This document shows, in pieces, positions 33,864 to 43,153 of a DNA stretch of 64,000 bases. This stretch comes from Betaproteobacteria bacterium (GTDB lineage: Bacteria; Pseudomonadota; Gammaproteobacteria; Burkholderiales; Burkholderiaceae_C): assembly GCA_025356445.1 (NCBI GenBank), contig JANXSZ010000015.1, forward strand, positions 1 through 64,000. Reading direction: 5' to 3'. The notes beneath the pieces were generated by a model, which saw only the letters and a list, made by a program, of their open reading frames with translations, was not told the DNA's origin and made no database searches. The position numbers and the translations under genes were made by a program. Positions within the stretch are counted from its first letter, which is position 1, and each line of letters opens with the position of its first letter.

Positions 33864-35660
33864 ATGACGCTTCCTGTGCCACTCACCCTAGACCGACTCA
33901 ATGCAGCCTCCGCGACCGTTGCCGCCCAGCTGCTGAACGGTCTGTACGAGCATTCCCCCTGGATCGCCGAAGCAGCCTTGTCGGCCCGCCCGTTCACCTC
34001 GCTGCCCCACCTCAAGCATGTGATGACGCAAGTTCTGGAGGCAGCAGGGCGCGACAAACAAATCGCGCTGATCTGTGCCCACCCCGAGCTGGCCGGTAAA
34101 GCGATGGTGACAAACACGCTGACCGCAGAATCCACCCACGAGCAAAGCCAAGCGGGCCTCACGCAGTGCACACCTGCTGAGCTGGCCCACATCCAGGCGT
34201 TGAACACCGCCTATGGCGAAAAATTCGGATTCCCCTTTGTACTGGCCGTGCGCGGCCCGCGCGGCACAGGCCTCAGCAAGCAGCAGATCATCACCACCTT
34301 CGAGCGTCGTCTGGGCCACCACCCGGACTTCGAGCTGAAGGAGTGCCTGCGCAACATCCACCGCATCGTCGAGATTCGCCTGAACGACAAGTTTGGCATA
34401 TCGCCCGACCTGGGCCATGCCGTGTGGGATTGGCAAGAGCGCCTAGCCCTGCACAGTGATCCTGGCTATGCAGAAAAAGGACAGCTCACCGTCACCTATC
34501 TGACCGACGCCCACCGCGCCTGCGCAGCAATGCTGCAGCGCGAAATGCTGAAATGCGGCTTTGACCATGTGCATACCGACGCGGTAGGCAACGTGGTGGG
34601 ACGCTATGACGCGGATACGGTCAAATACCCCCACGCCAAAACGCTATTGACCGGCTCCCATTACGACACGGTGCGTAACGGTGGCAAGTACGACGGGCGC
34701 TTAGGGATCTTCGTGCCCATGGCCTGCGTGCGTGAACTGCACAAAGCGGGTAAGCGCTTGCCCTTTCACTTCGAGGTGATTGGCTTTGCCGAAGAAGAAG
34801 GCCAGCGCTACAAAGCCACCTTCCTCGGGTCTGGCGCGCTGGTGGGCGATTTCAAACCCGAATGGTTGGATCAAAAAGACGCCGATGGCATCCCCATGCG
34901 CGAGGCCATGGCCCACGCTGGGCTGTGCCTGGACGACATTCCCGCCCTGCGCCGCAACACTGCTGACTACCTGGGCTTTATCGAAGTCCATATCGAGCAA
35001 GGCCCGGTACTGAATGAGCTGGACATTCCGCTGGGCATCGTCACCTCGATCAACGGCAGCGTGCGTTACCTGGGCACCGTCACCGGCATGGCCAGCCACG
35101 CAGGCACCACCCCCATGAACAGCCGCCGCGACGCTGCGACCGCCGTCGCCGAACTGGCGCTGTACGTCGAATACCGCGCCAGCCTTGACGGTGACTCGGT
35201 AGGCACCATCGGCCTGTTGAACGTGCCCAATGGCTCCATCAACGTGGTGCCTGGCCAGTGCCATTTCAGTCTGGATTTGCGTGCCCCCACCGATGCACAG
35301 CGCGATGCCTTGGTGGCAGATGTGCTGGCACAACTCACCGCGATCAGCGAGCGCCGTGGCATCACCGTGGCCTTGGAAGAAACCATGCGTGCCGCCGCCG
35401 CCCCCAGTGCCGCCGCATGGCAACAACGCTGGGAACGCGCCGTGAATGACTTGGGCGTACCCCTGTTCCGCATGCCCAGCGGCGCGGGCCATGACGCCAT
35501 GAAACTGCATGACATCATGCCCCAAGCCATGCTGTTTGTGCGTGGTCAAAATGCAGGCATCAGCCACAACCCGCTGGAATCCACTACCAGCGACGACATG
35601 CAGCTGGCCATTGAAGCCACCACGCTGCTGCTCCACCACCTTGCCGAAGAACTGACATGA
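33864..35660 (+). CDS. Fused OHCU decarboxylase (UraD) - allantoate amidohydrolase (AllC)
   Basis: A 598-residue bifunctional protein. Residues 1 to about 170 are UraD, with the catalytic His73 in CAHPELAGKAM and the FGFPFVLAVRG motif. From about 180 to the end it is an M20-family allantoate amidohydrolase. Metal ligands there are in LLTGSHYDTVRNGGKYDGRLGI, AEEEGQRYKATFLGSGAL and EVHIEQGPVL, with SGAGHDAM near the C-terminus. It therefore carries out OHCU to (S)-allantoin and, after PuuE, allantoate to ureidoglycine. Its stop overlaps the start of the next M20 gene (ATGA). Confidence 0.95.
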   Translation: MTLPVPLTLDRLNAASATVAAQLLNGLYEHSPWIAEAALSARPFTSLPHLKHVMTQVLEAAGRDKQIALICAHPELAGKAMVTNTLTAESTHEQSQAGLTQCTPAELAHIQALNTAYGEKFGFPFVLAVRGPRGTGLSKQQIITTFERRLGHHPDFELKECLRNIHRIVEIRLNDKFGISPDLGHAVWDWQERLALHSDPGYAEKGQLTVTYLTDAHRACAAMLQREMLKCGFDHVHTDAVGNVVGRYDADTVKYPHAKTLLTGSHYDTVRNGGKYDGRLGIFVPMACVRELHKAGKRLPFHFEVIGFAEEEGQRYKATFLGSGALVGDFKPEWLDQKDADGIPMREAMAHAGLCLDDIPALRRNTADYLGFIEVHIEQGPVLNELDIPLGIVTSINGSVRYLGTVTGMASHAGTTPMNSRRDAATAVAELALYVEYRASLDGDSVGTIGLLNVPNGSINVVPGQCHFSLDLRAPTDAQRDALVADVLAQLTAISERRGITVALEETMRAAAAPSAAAWQQRWERAVNDLGVPLFRMPSGAGHDAMKLHDIMPQAMLFVRGQNAGISHNPLESTTSDDMQLAIEATTLLLHHLAEELT

Positions 35661-36931
35661 CTGCAACCTCTCTCAATGACACGCCGCTCGACACCCAAAT
35701 CGACAGCTGGATTGACGCCCACTTCGACGAGCAAGTGCGCTTCCTGCAAGAACTGGTGCGCGTTCCCACAGATACCCCTCCCGGCAATAACGCACCTCAC
35801 GCCGAACGTACTGCCGACTTGATTCAGGCCTTTGGCTTTGAAGCCGAAAAATACCCTGTTCCGGCTGACGAGGTCAAAGCCTACGGGATGGAAAGCATCA
35901 CCAACCTGATCGTGCGCCGCCGCTACAGTGAAGACGGTTTGACTATTGCCCTCAATGCCCATGGCGACGTGGTGCCTCCAGGAGAAGGCTGGACGTATCC
36001 CCCGTACGGCGCAGAGATTGCAGACGGCAAGCTCTATGGCCGCGCCACAGCGGTAAGCAAGTCTGATTTTTCCTCTTTTACCTTCGCCGTGCGGGCGCTG
36101 GAATCCTTGAACACACCGCTCAAAGGTGGTGTGGAACTGCATTTCACTTATGACGAAGAGTTTGGCGGCGAAAAAGGTCCAGGCTGGTTGCTGGCCCAGG
36201 GCCTCACCAAGCCCGATTTGATGATCGCCGCAGGCTTCAGCTACCAAGTCGTCACCGCGCACAACGGCTGCCTGCAAATGGAGGTTACTGTCCACGGCAA
36301 GATGGCCCACGCCGCCATTCCACACACCGGTGTGGACGCGCTGCAAGGGGCGGTGCATATCTTGAACGCCCTGTACGCCCAAAACACGCTCTACCAAGAC
36401 ATCACCTCACAGGTCGCGGGCATCAGCCATCCCTACCTGAATGTGGGGCGCATCGAAGGTGGCACCAATACCAATGTGGTGCCCGGTACCGTCGCCTTCA
36501 AACTCGACCGCCGCATGATCCCCGAGGAAAACCCAACCGTGGTGGAGGCCGATATTCGCCGGGTGATTGCCGATGCCGCAGCAGCGTTCAACACCCTCGG
36601 AGGGCATGAGGGAAATCCCATCACCATCGACATCAAACGCCTGCTGCTCGCCCGCTCCATGCAGCCCTTGCCCGGCAACAAACCGCTGGTGGACGCGGTG
36701 CAAAAACACGCCTTGCAGGTGTTTGGCGAACACATGCCAGTAGAAGGTACCCCTCTTTACACCGATGTGCGCCTGTACGCGGAACGTGGCATCCCCGGCA
36801 TCATCTACGGCGCCGGGCCACGCACCGTGCTCGAATCACACGCCAAACGCGCCGATGAGCGACTGGATTTGGAAGACCTGCGGCGGGCGACCAAGGTGAT
36901 TGCGCGTACGCTGTTGGATTTGCTGCAATAA
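35657..36931 (+). CDS. M20-family metallopeptidase/amidohydrolase
   Basis: A 424-residue protein of the ArgE/DapE/CPG2 class. The first metal site is NAHGDVVPPGEGW. The next block, GRATAVSKSDF, is altered: the usual GRGxxDxK here reads GRATAVSKSD. DEEFGGEKGPGWLL gives the catalytic Glu pair, and GTPLYTDVRL and GIPGIIYGAG are near the end. A dimerisation lid (about 200-310) with VHGKMAHAAIPHTGVDA is present. It is coupled to uraD-allC by a 4-base overlap and so probably acts on a purine-derived ureide or related amide. Substrate unknown. Confidence 0.85.
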   Translation: MTATSLNDTPLDTQIDSWIDAHFDEQVRFLQELVRVPTDTPPGNNAPHAERTADLIQAFGFEAEKYPVPADEVKAYGMESITNLIVRRRYSEDGLTIALNAHGDVVPPGEGWTYPPYGAEIADGKLYGRATAVSKSDFSSFTFAVRALESLNTPLKGGVELHFTYDEEFGGEKGPGWLLAQGLTKPDLMIAAGFSYQVVTAHNGCLQMEVTVHGKMAHAAIPHTGVDALQGAVHILNALYAQNTLYQDITSQVAGISHPYLNVGRIEGGTNTNVVPGTVAFKLDRRMIPEENPTVVEADIRRVIADAAAAFNTLGGHEGNPITIDIKRLLLARSMQPLPGNKPLVDAVQKHALQVFGEHMPVEGTPLYTDVRLYAERGIPGIIYGAGPRTVLESHAKRADERLDLEDLRRATKVIARTLLDLLQ

Positions 36932-36943
36932 CGAGAAACCTCA

Positions 36944-38107
36944 ATGTCCACTCAACGGCCCACCACCCTGCCTCAAACAGGCCTCCAGCTTCGTACCCTT
37001 GTCACGCCGACAGGCGTACTGGAACTCTCGCTGTCAGACGAACCCTTCCCCAAACCCGCGCCTGACGAGGTGGTGATCCGCATTGAAGCCGCACCGATCA
37101 ACCCGTCCGATATCGGCCTGCTGTTTGGCACAGCTGATCTCACCTCAGCTCAGGTGTCGGGTACGGCAAGCCACCCCACTGTTACCGCGCGTATTCCTGA
37201 AGCGTTGATGGCCGCCATGGCAGGTCGTTTGGGCCAATCGCTGCCCGCAGGCAACGAAGGGGCAGGTGTGGTCATTGCCGCAGGCACCTCCGCCGCAGCG
37301 CAAGCGCTGATGGGTAAAACCGTGGCAGCGTTAGGAGGAGCCATGTACGCGCAGTACCGCAGCGTCAAGCTCGACATGTGCCTGGTGTTGCCTGAAGGCA
37401 CCACGCCCGCCGAGGGGGCATCCAGCTTCGTCAACCCATTGACCGCACTGGGCATGGTCGAGACCATGCGAAGTGAAGGCCACACTGCGCTGGTACACAC
37501 CGCAGCAGCCTCCAATCTTGGCCAGATGCTGCATAAACTCTGCCTGAAGGACAACATTTCCCTGGTCAACATCGTGCGTAAGCCCGAGCAAGCCGCTTTG
37601 CTGCGCGCCCTCGGTGCCGTGCATGTCTGCGACGCCAACGCGCCCACCTTCATGGAAGACCTGACACAAGCTCTGGTGACCACCGGTGCCACTCTCGCCT
37701 TTGACGCGACCGGCGGCGGCAAGCTGGCCGGGCAAATCCTGAGCGCAATGGAAATGGCCCTCAACCGTACCGCCAAGGAGTACAGCCGTTACGGATCAAC
37801 CACCCACAAACAGGTTTACCTCTACGGTGGCCTGGATACCCGCCCTACCGAATTTCAAAGAAACTTCGGCATGGCCTGGGGCATGGGCGGTTGGCTGATG
37901 TTTCCGTTTCTGCAACGTATCGGCCCTGTAGCGGTCCAAGCCCTGAAGGAGCGGGTAGCGGCAGAACTCCACACCACGTTTGCCAGTAGCTATGCGCATG
38001 AAATATCGCTAACCGGCATGTTGCAACTGGAAACCATGGCGACATACGGACAACGCGCGACAGGAACCAAGGCCTTGGTGAATCCGAACAGCAAGTTGAT
38101 GGCCTAG
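36944..38107 (+). CDS. Zinc-type alcohol dehydrogenase-like (quinone oxidoreductase) protein
   Basis: A 387-residue MDR-superfamily protein. N-terminal GroES-like part: PDEVVIRIEAAPINPSDIGLLFG and GNEGAGVVIAAG. Rossmann part: ALVHTAAASNLGQMLHKLCLKDNI. The structural and catalytic zinc cysteines of classical ADHs are missing, so it is more like NADPH:quinone reductases or enoyl reductases. It is the fifth gene of the presumed urate operon, 12 bases after the M20 gene. Its role in purine catabolism is unclear. Confidence 0.82.
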   Translation: MSTQRPTTLPQTGLQLRTLVTPTGVLELSLSDEPFPKPAPDEVVIRIEAAPINPSDIGLLFGTADLTSAQVSGTASHPTVTARIPEALMAAMAGRLGQSLPAGNEGAGVVIAAGTSAAAQALMGKTVAALGGAMYAQYRSVKLDMCLVLPEGTTPAEGASSFVNPLTALGMVETMRSEGHTALVHTAAASNLGQMLHKLCLKDNISLVNIVRKPEQAALLRALGAVHVCDANAPTFMEDLTQALVTTGATLAFDATGGGKLAGQILSAMEMALNRTAKEYSRYGSTTHKQVYLYGGLDTRPTEFQRNFGMAWGMGGWLMFPFLQRIGPVAVQALKERVAAELHTTFASSYAHEISLTGMLQLETMATYGQRATGTKALVNPNSKLMA

Positions 38108-38160
38108 CTGACGCCCCATCCACATCATTCCACATCATTCATGGATGGTATGGTCAGCCC

Positions 38161-38868
38161 ATGAAAACACAAATTGATCATTTAGTCGTCGTTGCACAAA
38201 CACTGGAACTGGGCGTGCAATGGTGCGAAGCCACCTTGGGCGTCACGCCAGGCCCGGGCGGGGAACATGCGCTGTATGGCACGCACAACCGCTTATTCAA
38301 AATCGCAACCCCTGCAAATCCACTGGCATATCTGGAAATTATTGCTATCAATCCAGGAGCTACTCGTGCCACCACAGCGCCCGCCAAGCGCTGGTTTGAC
38401 ATGGACGATGAGGCACTACAGGCGGCGGTAGCTACCGAGCCACGCTTGGTGCATTTTGTGGCGAACACCAGCGACATCCAAGCAGCAAGCACGGCCTTGA
38501 CGGCACTGGACATCGACCGTGGCCCAGCCATCACCGCCAACCGCCACTCGCGCAAAGGCTTGCTGCAATGGCAAATCACCGTACGCGCAGATGGTCAACG
38601 GCTGTTCAATGGTGCCCTTCCCACCTTGATCCAATGGGGCAAGCCGGACGAGGCAGAACCTTTGCGCCTGCATCCCAGAAACAGCCTGCCGCGCTCAGGC
38701 ATTTCGCTGCAAGGCATCACGGTCACACACCCCAGAGCAGATCTGCTGCAAGCGGCTTACGCAGCCGTCGGGCTCACGGGTATTGCCATCGAAACAGGCC
38801 CGGCCAACATCACCGCCACCCTGCACACGCGCCAAGGCGTGGTCACGTTGAACAGCTACGGGGTTTAA
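38161..38868 (+). CDS. Glyoxalase-like (VOC superfamily) protein
   Basis: A 235-residue protein starting KTQIDHLVVVAQTLELGVQWCEATLGV. This is a glyoxalase-like opening with a possible metal ligand His7, followed by GGEHALYGTHNRLFKI and YLEIIAINPGA. The C-terminal half has GISLQGITVTHPRADLL, a second VOC-like module. This is the Glyoxalase_3-type family; enzymatic role unknown. Last gene on the plus strand before the 226-base region that holds the third TGTATACA operator. Confidence 0.75.
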   Translation: MKTQIDHLVVVAQTLELGVQWCEATLGVTPGPGGEHALYGTHNRLFKIATPANPLAYLEIIAINPGATRATTAPAKRWFDMDDEALQAAVATEPRLVHFVANTSDIQAASTALTALDIDRGPAITANRHSRKGLLQWQITVRADGQRLFNGALPTLIQWGKPDEAEPLRLHPRNSLPRSGISLQGITVTHPRADLLQAAYAAVGLTGIAIETGPANITATLHTRQGVVTLNSYGV

Positions 38869-38968
38869 ACGTACCGGCTAATCAACTTGGTGCGGGTTCA
38901 CGCAAAAACGACGACAACGGCGGGTTTACCCCGCTAAGCAAGCCTCCTGATTTGCACCAAAATCTGTC

Positions 38969-38986
38969 AAAGTGTATACAAAACTT
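38969..38986. promoter_or_regulatory. Purine-regulon operator candidate upstream of the NCS2 permease
   Basis: AAAGTGTATACAAAACTT shares 13 contiguous bases (AAAGTGTATACAA region) with the site at 30120 and the TGTATACA core with that at 32075. It lies about 112 bases upstream of the permease ATG. A weaker related TGTGCATACTGTTT follows at about 39007. Confidence 0.68.
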
Positions 38987-39097
38987 GTGCGCAGTTTGGC
39001 ACACAATGTGCATACTGTTTTGCAGCTTTTTACCATTCATGCCTATTGTGGCTGCGATGCGTGGCTGTGATGCAACCCTCTTTTCAGGAGTTACTTG

Positions 39098-40579
39098 ATG
39101 TCTACCGTTCACCCCGTTGACGAACGCTTGCCCACGGGCAAACTCGCCGCTTTAGGCCTGCAGCATGTGATGGTGATGTACGCCGGTGCCGTCGCCGTGC
39201 CGCTCATCGTGGGGCGGGCGCTTAAGCTATCGCCGGAACAAGTGTCCATGCTGATCTCAGCCGATTTGTTTTGCTGCGGCATTGCCACCTTGATCCAATC
39301 ATGGGGTGCCACGCAGTGGTTTGGCATCCGCTTGCCGGTCATGATGGGCGTGACGTTCGCTTCTGTGGCACCGATGCTCGCCATTGCCAATACCTCCCCT
39401 GGTGTGGTGGGCGCACAGCTGATCTTCGGCTCCATCATTGGGGCAGGCATTGTCTCCATCCTGATTGCACCGCTGGTGAGTCGTCTGCTGCGTTTCTTTC
39501 CGCCCGTGGTCACAGGCACCATCATCGCGGTGATCGGCATCAGTCTGATGCGCATCGGCATCAACTGGATTTTTGGCAACCCGTTTGGCCCCACTGCGCC
39601 GAACACAGTGAACCCCGAACACAGCAAATGGCTGGCCGATGTAGCGGCCCTCAGCGCTTCCGGCGTGCCTGCCGTCCCCAAAGGACTTGCCATCGTTGGC
39701 TCGGTACCTAACCCCAAGTACGCGCCACTGGACGGTATTTTTGTGTCGTCCGTGGTACTGGTATCGATTTTGTTGATTGCCAAGTACGCCAAGGGCTTTA
39801 TCAGCAACATTTCAGTGCTGCTGGGCATTTTGATTGGCAGCCTGGTGGCCATCGCGATGGGCATGATGACCTTTGAAAAAGTCGGTAAAGCGGCGTGGTT
39901 CGATCTGGTGCTGCCCCTGCAATTCGGTATGCCCCAGTTTGACCCGATCTTGATTCTGACCATGAGCTTGGTGATGATCGTCGTGATGATCGAGTCCACC
40001 GGTATGTTCTTGGCCTTGGGTGACATGACCGAGCGCAAGATTACACAAGCTGATTTGTCCCGTGGTCTGCGCACCGATGGCCTGGGCACACTGATTGGCG
40101 GGCTGTTCAACACCTTCCCCTACACCAGCTTTTCGCAAAACGTGGGCTTGGTGGGCGTTACCGGCGTGCGCAGCCGCTTTGTCTGCGTGGCGGGCGGCAT
40201 CATCATGGTGGTGCTGGGCCTGCTGCCCAAAATGGCGGCGCTGGTGGAATCCCTGCCCACCGTGGTGCTGGGTGGAGCAGGATTGGTGATGTTCGGCATG
40301 GTGGCTGCCACGGGTATCCGGATCCTGGCTGCAGTGGATTTCAAAAACAACAAGCACAACGGCTTTGTGGTGGCCGTATCGATTGGCATTGGCATGATTC
40401 CGCTGATTGCGCCCAACTTCAAACAGTGGATGCCGCACGGCCTGCACCCGCTGATTGAGTCGGGGATCTTGCTGGCATCGATTGCAGCCGTGGCGTTGAA
40501 CTTGTTTTTTAACGGGGCATCAGCCAGCAGTTTTGAGGAAACCATTGCTGCTGCAAAACAGGCAGACGGGGCGCATTAA
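39098..40579 (+). CDS. NCS2-family purine permease (urate/xanthine:cation symporter)
   Basis: A 493-residue membrane protein with about 12-14 helices. The NAT signature QNVGLVGVTGVRSR and the helix-8 region MIVVMIESTGMFLALGD are present; the opening GLQHVMVMYAGAVAVPLIVG is standard. It probably imports urate or xanthine, given the neighbouring urate pathway and shared operator. The ATG at 39098 has CAGGAG at good spacing. A TTG one codon earlier is in frame but not needed. Confidence 0.93.
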   Translation: MSTVHPVDERLPTGKLAALGLQHVMVMYAGAVAVPLIVGRALKLSPEQVSMLISADLFCCGIATLIQSWGATQWFGIRLPVMMGVTFASVAPMLAIANTSPGVVGAQLIFGSIIGAGIVSILIAPLVSRLLRFFPPVVTGTIIAVIGISLMRIGINWIFGNPFGPTAPNTVNPEHSKWLADVAALSASGVPAVPKGLAIVGSVPNPKYAPLDGIFVSSVVLVSILLIAKYAKGFISNISVLLGILIGSLVAIAMGMMTFEKVGKAAWFDLVLPLQFGMPQFDPILILTMSLVMIVVMIESTGMFLALGDMTERKITQADLSRGLRTDGLGTLIGGLFNTFPYTSFSQNVGLVGVTGVRSRFVCVAGGIIMVVLGLLPKMAALVESLPTVVLGGAGLVMFGMVAATGIRILAAVDFKNNKHNGFVVAVSIGIGMIPLIAPNFKQWMPHGLHPLIESGILLASIAAVALNLFFNGASASSFEETIAAAKQADGAH

Positions 40580-40716
40580 TGGCCTTGATTGGGGGCAAGG
40601 GTTTCGCATCGGTTAGGCAGCCATCAGGCATCACCACCGTACATTTACGCATAAAACTGCGCTGGTTTTTGGGGTAGCCTGTGGGGCCTGATTCTGCACA
40701 ATAACTGGAGATTTTG

Positions 40717-43019
40717 ATGAGCAGCCAACCCCTGTCCCCCGCTGAAGAATCCTTGCGCGACGCAGCCCGCGAATACCACTGCACCCCCACCAAGGGAAAA
40801 ATCTCGGTCAACGCGACCAAGCCACTGTCCAACCAGCGCGACCTGTCGCTGGCCTACTCCCCTGGCGTGGCCTACCCCTGCCTGGACATCCAGCGCGACC
40901 CGTCCCTGGCGGCCGAATACACCTCGCGCGGCAACCTGGTCGGCGTGATCACCAACGGCACGGCCGTGCTGGGCCTGGGCAACATCGGCCCGCTGGCCTC
41001 CAAGCCGGTGATGGAAGGCAAGGGTTGTTTGTTCAAGAAATTCGCCGGTATCGATGTGTTCGACATCGAACTGGCCGAGAACGACCCCGACAAGCTGGTG
41101 GACATCATTGCCGCCATGGAACCCACCCTGGGCGGCGTGAACCTGGAAGACATCAAAGCGCCCGAATGCTTCTACATCGAGCAAAAGCTGCGCGAACGCA
41201 TGAACATCCCTGTGTTCCACGACGACCAGCACGGCACGGCCATCATCTCGTCCGCCGCCCTGCTCAACGGCCTGGAGCTGGTGGGCAAGAAGATCGAAGA
41301 CGTGAAGGTGGCGGTATCGGGTGCCGGAGCCGCAGCCATCGCCTGCCTGGACGTGATGGTCGGCCTGGCGTGCAGCGCAAAAACATCTTCGCCTGCGACT
41401 CCAAGGGCATCATCTACCAGGGCCGCCCCGGTGGTTTTGACGCATCCAAAGAGCGCTACGCCCAAGACACCTCGGCCCGCACGCTGGCCGACGCGGTCAA
41501 CAACGCCGACGTGTTTTTGGGTTGCTCTGCCGCCGGTGTGCTGACCGCCGAGATGGTCAAGACCATGGCCGCCAAGCCCATCATCCTGGCGCTGGCCAAC
41601 CCCGAGCCCGAAATCCGCCCCGAACTGGCCAAGGCCGTGCGCCCGGATTGCATCATCGCCACTGGCCGCTCGGACTACCCGAACCAGGTCAACAACGTCC
41701 TCTGTTTCCCGTACATCTTCCGCGGCGCACTCGACTGCGGTGCAACCAAGATCACCGAAGCCATGAAGCTGGCCTGCGTGCGCCAGATTGCCGACCTGGC
41801 CAAGGCCGACATCAGCGAAGAAGTGGCCAGCGCTTATGCAGGCAAAGAACTGTCGTTCGGGCAGGACTACATCATCCCCACGCCATTCGACTCGCGCCTG
41901 ATTTTGCGCATCGCCCCAGCTGTCGCCAAAGCCGCGCAAGAGTCCGGCGTGGCAACCCGCCCCATCGCTGATCTGGAAGCCTACCGCCAGCACCTGACAC
42001 GCTTTGTCTACCAGACCGGCATGATCATGCGCCCCGTGTTTGAGACCGCCAAAGCCGCCACCGCCAAGCGCGTGGCCTACGCTGAAGGCGAAGACGACCG
42101 TGTTCTGCGCGCGGTTCAGCTGGTGGTGGACGACAAACTCGCTCACCCGATTTTGATTGGCCGCCCTGCGGTGATCGAAGCCCGCATCGCCAAAGCGGGC
42201 CTGCGCATCAAGCTCGGCGTTGATGTGGAATGCGTCAACCCCGAAGATGACCCGCGCTTCCGCCAGTACTGGGAAACCTACCACCGCATCATGGGCCGCG
42301 ATGGCGTGACCCAAGAGACCGCCAAATCCATGGTGCGCCGCTCGAACACGCTGATTGGCAGTTTGATGCTGCACTTGGGCGATGCCGATGCGTTGCTGTG
42401 CGGCTTGGTCGGTCAGTTTGACGCGCACTTGAAGCATGTGCAAGACGTGGTGGGCCGTGCCAAGGGCTCCACCGGCCTCGCCACCTTGAACGCCATCCTG
42501 ACGGAAAAGCAAACCCTGTTCATCGCAGACACCTACGTCAACGAAAGCCCCGACGCCGAGTTGCTCGCCAGCATCGCCGTGATGGCCGCTGACGAGGTAC
42601 GCCGCTTTGGTTTGCCACCCAAGGTCGCGTTTTTGTCGCACTCGAACTACGGCTCAAGCAGCCGTACCAGCGCCAAAAAGATGCGCCTGGCCCGCGACCT
42701 GTTCGCCCGCATGGCACCCGATGTGGAATGCGACGGCGAACTGCAAGGCGACTCAGCCTTATCAGAAGAAGTCCGTACCGCCAGCCTGTCGGACAGCACG
42801 CTGACGGGTGAGGCCAACATCCTGATTTGCCCCAACCTGGACAGCGCCAACATCCTCTTCAACGTACTCAAAATCACCGATGGTCACGGCGTGACGATTG
42901 GGCCGATTTTGCTGGGTGCAGCCGCATCGGCGCACATCCTGACACCCTCGGCTACCGTGCGCCGCGTGGTGAACATGACGGCACTGGCCGTGGCTGATGC
43001 GGTGGCTAAACGAAAGTAA
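40717..43019 (+). pseudogene. maeB: NADP-dependent malic enzyme with phosphotransacetylase-like domain, interrupted by a one-base frameshift
   Basis: Frame 1 runs from ATG 40717 (GGAG upstream) through the malic domain, including [26 protein letters not shown] and the NAD(P) motif [15 protein letters not shown]. Just after, at about 41367, a run reads GGCCTGGCG where the protein requires GGCCTGGGCG. The correct frame resumes as [14 protein letters not shown] to 43019. That second part gives the rest of the malic domain and a full C-terminal PTA-like domain ([16 protein letters not shown]). Restoring one G would give about 768 residues, the usual MaeB length. Flanking sequence on both sides is well preserved, so this is either a very recent mutation or a sequence error. 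Reaction of the intact enzyme: malate to pyruvate plus CO2 with NADPH. Confidence 0.9.
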
Positions 43020-43034
43020 TTTTCATATGAATTA

Positions 43035-43076
43035 AGCTGCCAGCGCTTTCTCAGTGGGCGTGGGCAGCTATTTTTT
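43035..43076 (+). terminator. Rho-independent terminator after maeB
   Basis: AGCTGCC and GGCAGCT pair as a 7-bp stem with additional pairing inside a 21-base loop, followed directly by ATTTTTT. It begins 16 bases after the maeB stop codon. Confidence 0.75.
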
Positions 43077-43153
43077 CGATAGCAATTTGCAGTCATGTGG
43101 CACTGCTGAATACGGCTGCACCGGCTCACACCGTTACGCCCAAACACGGGGCC

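Noticed and set aside
34701-35666. A 321-codon open frame opposite the UraD-AllC gene
   Set aside because: Antisense shadow of a clearly conserved coding region; no domain visible.
40580-40716. Riboswitch in the leader of maeB
   Set aside because: I checked for conserved riboswitch cores and saw none; only a ribosome binding site is supported.
41340-41400. Programmed ribosomal frameshift in maeB
   Set aside because: No slippery heptamer or downstream structure is evident and MaeB homologues need none; mutation or sequence error is simpler.
41172-42641. A 489-codon open frame on the minus strand opposite maeB
   Set aside because: It is the antisense shadow of a GC-rich, well-conserved enzyme; its translation is His/Gly/Gln-rich without any motif.
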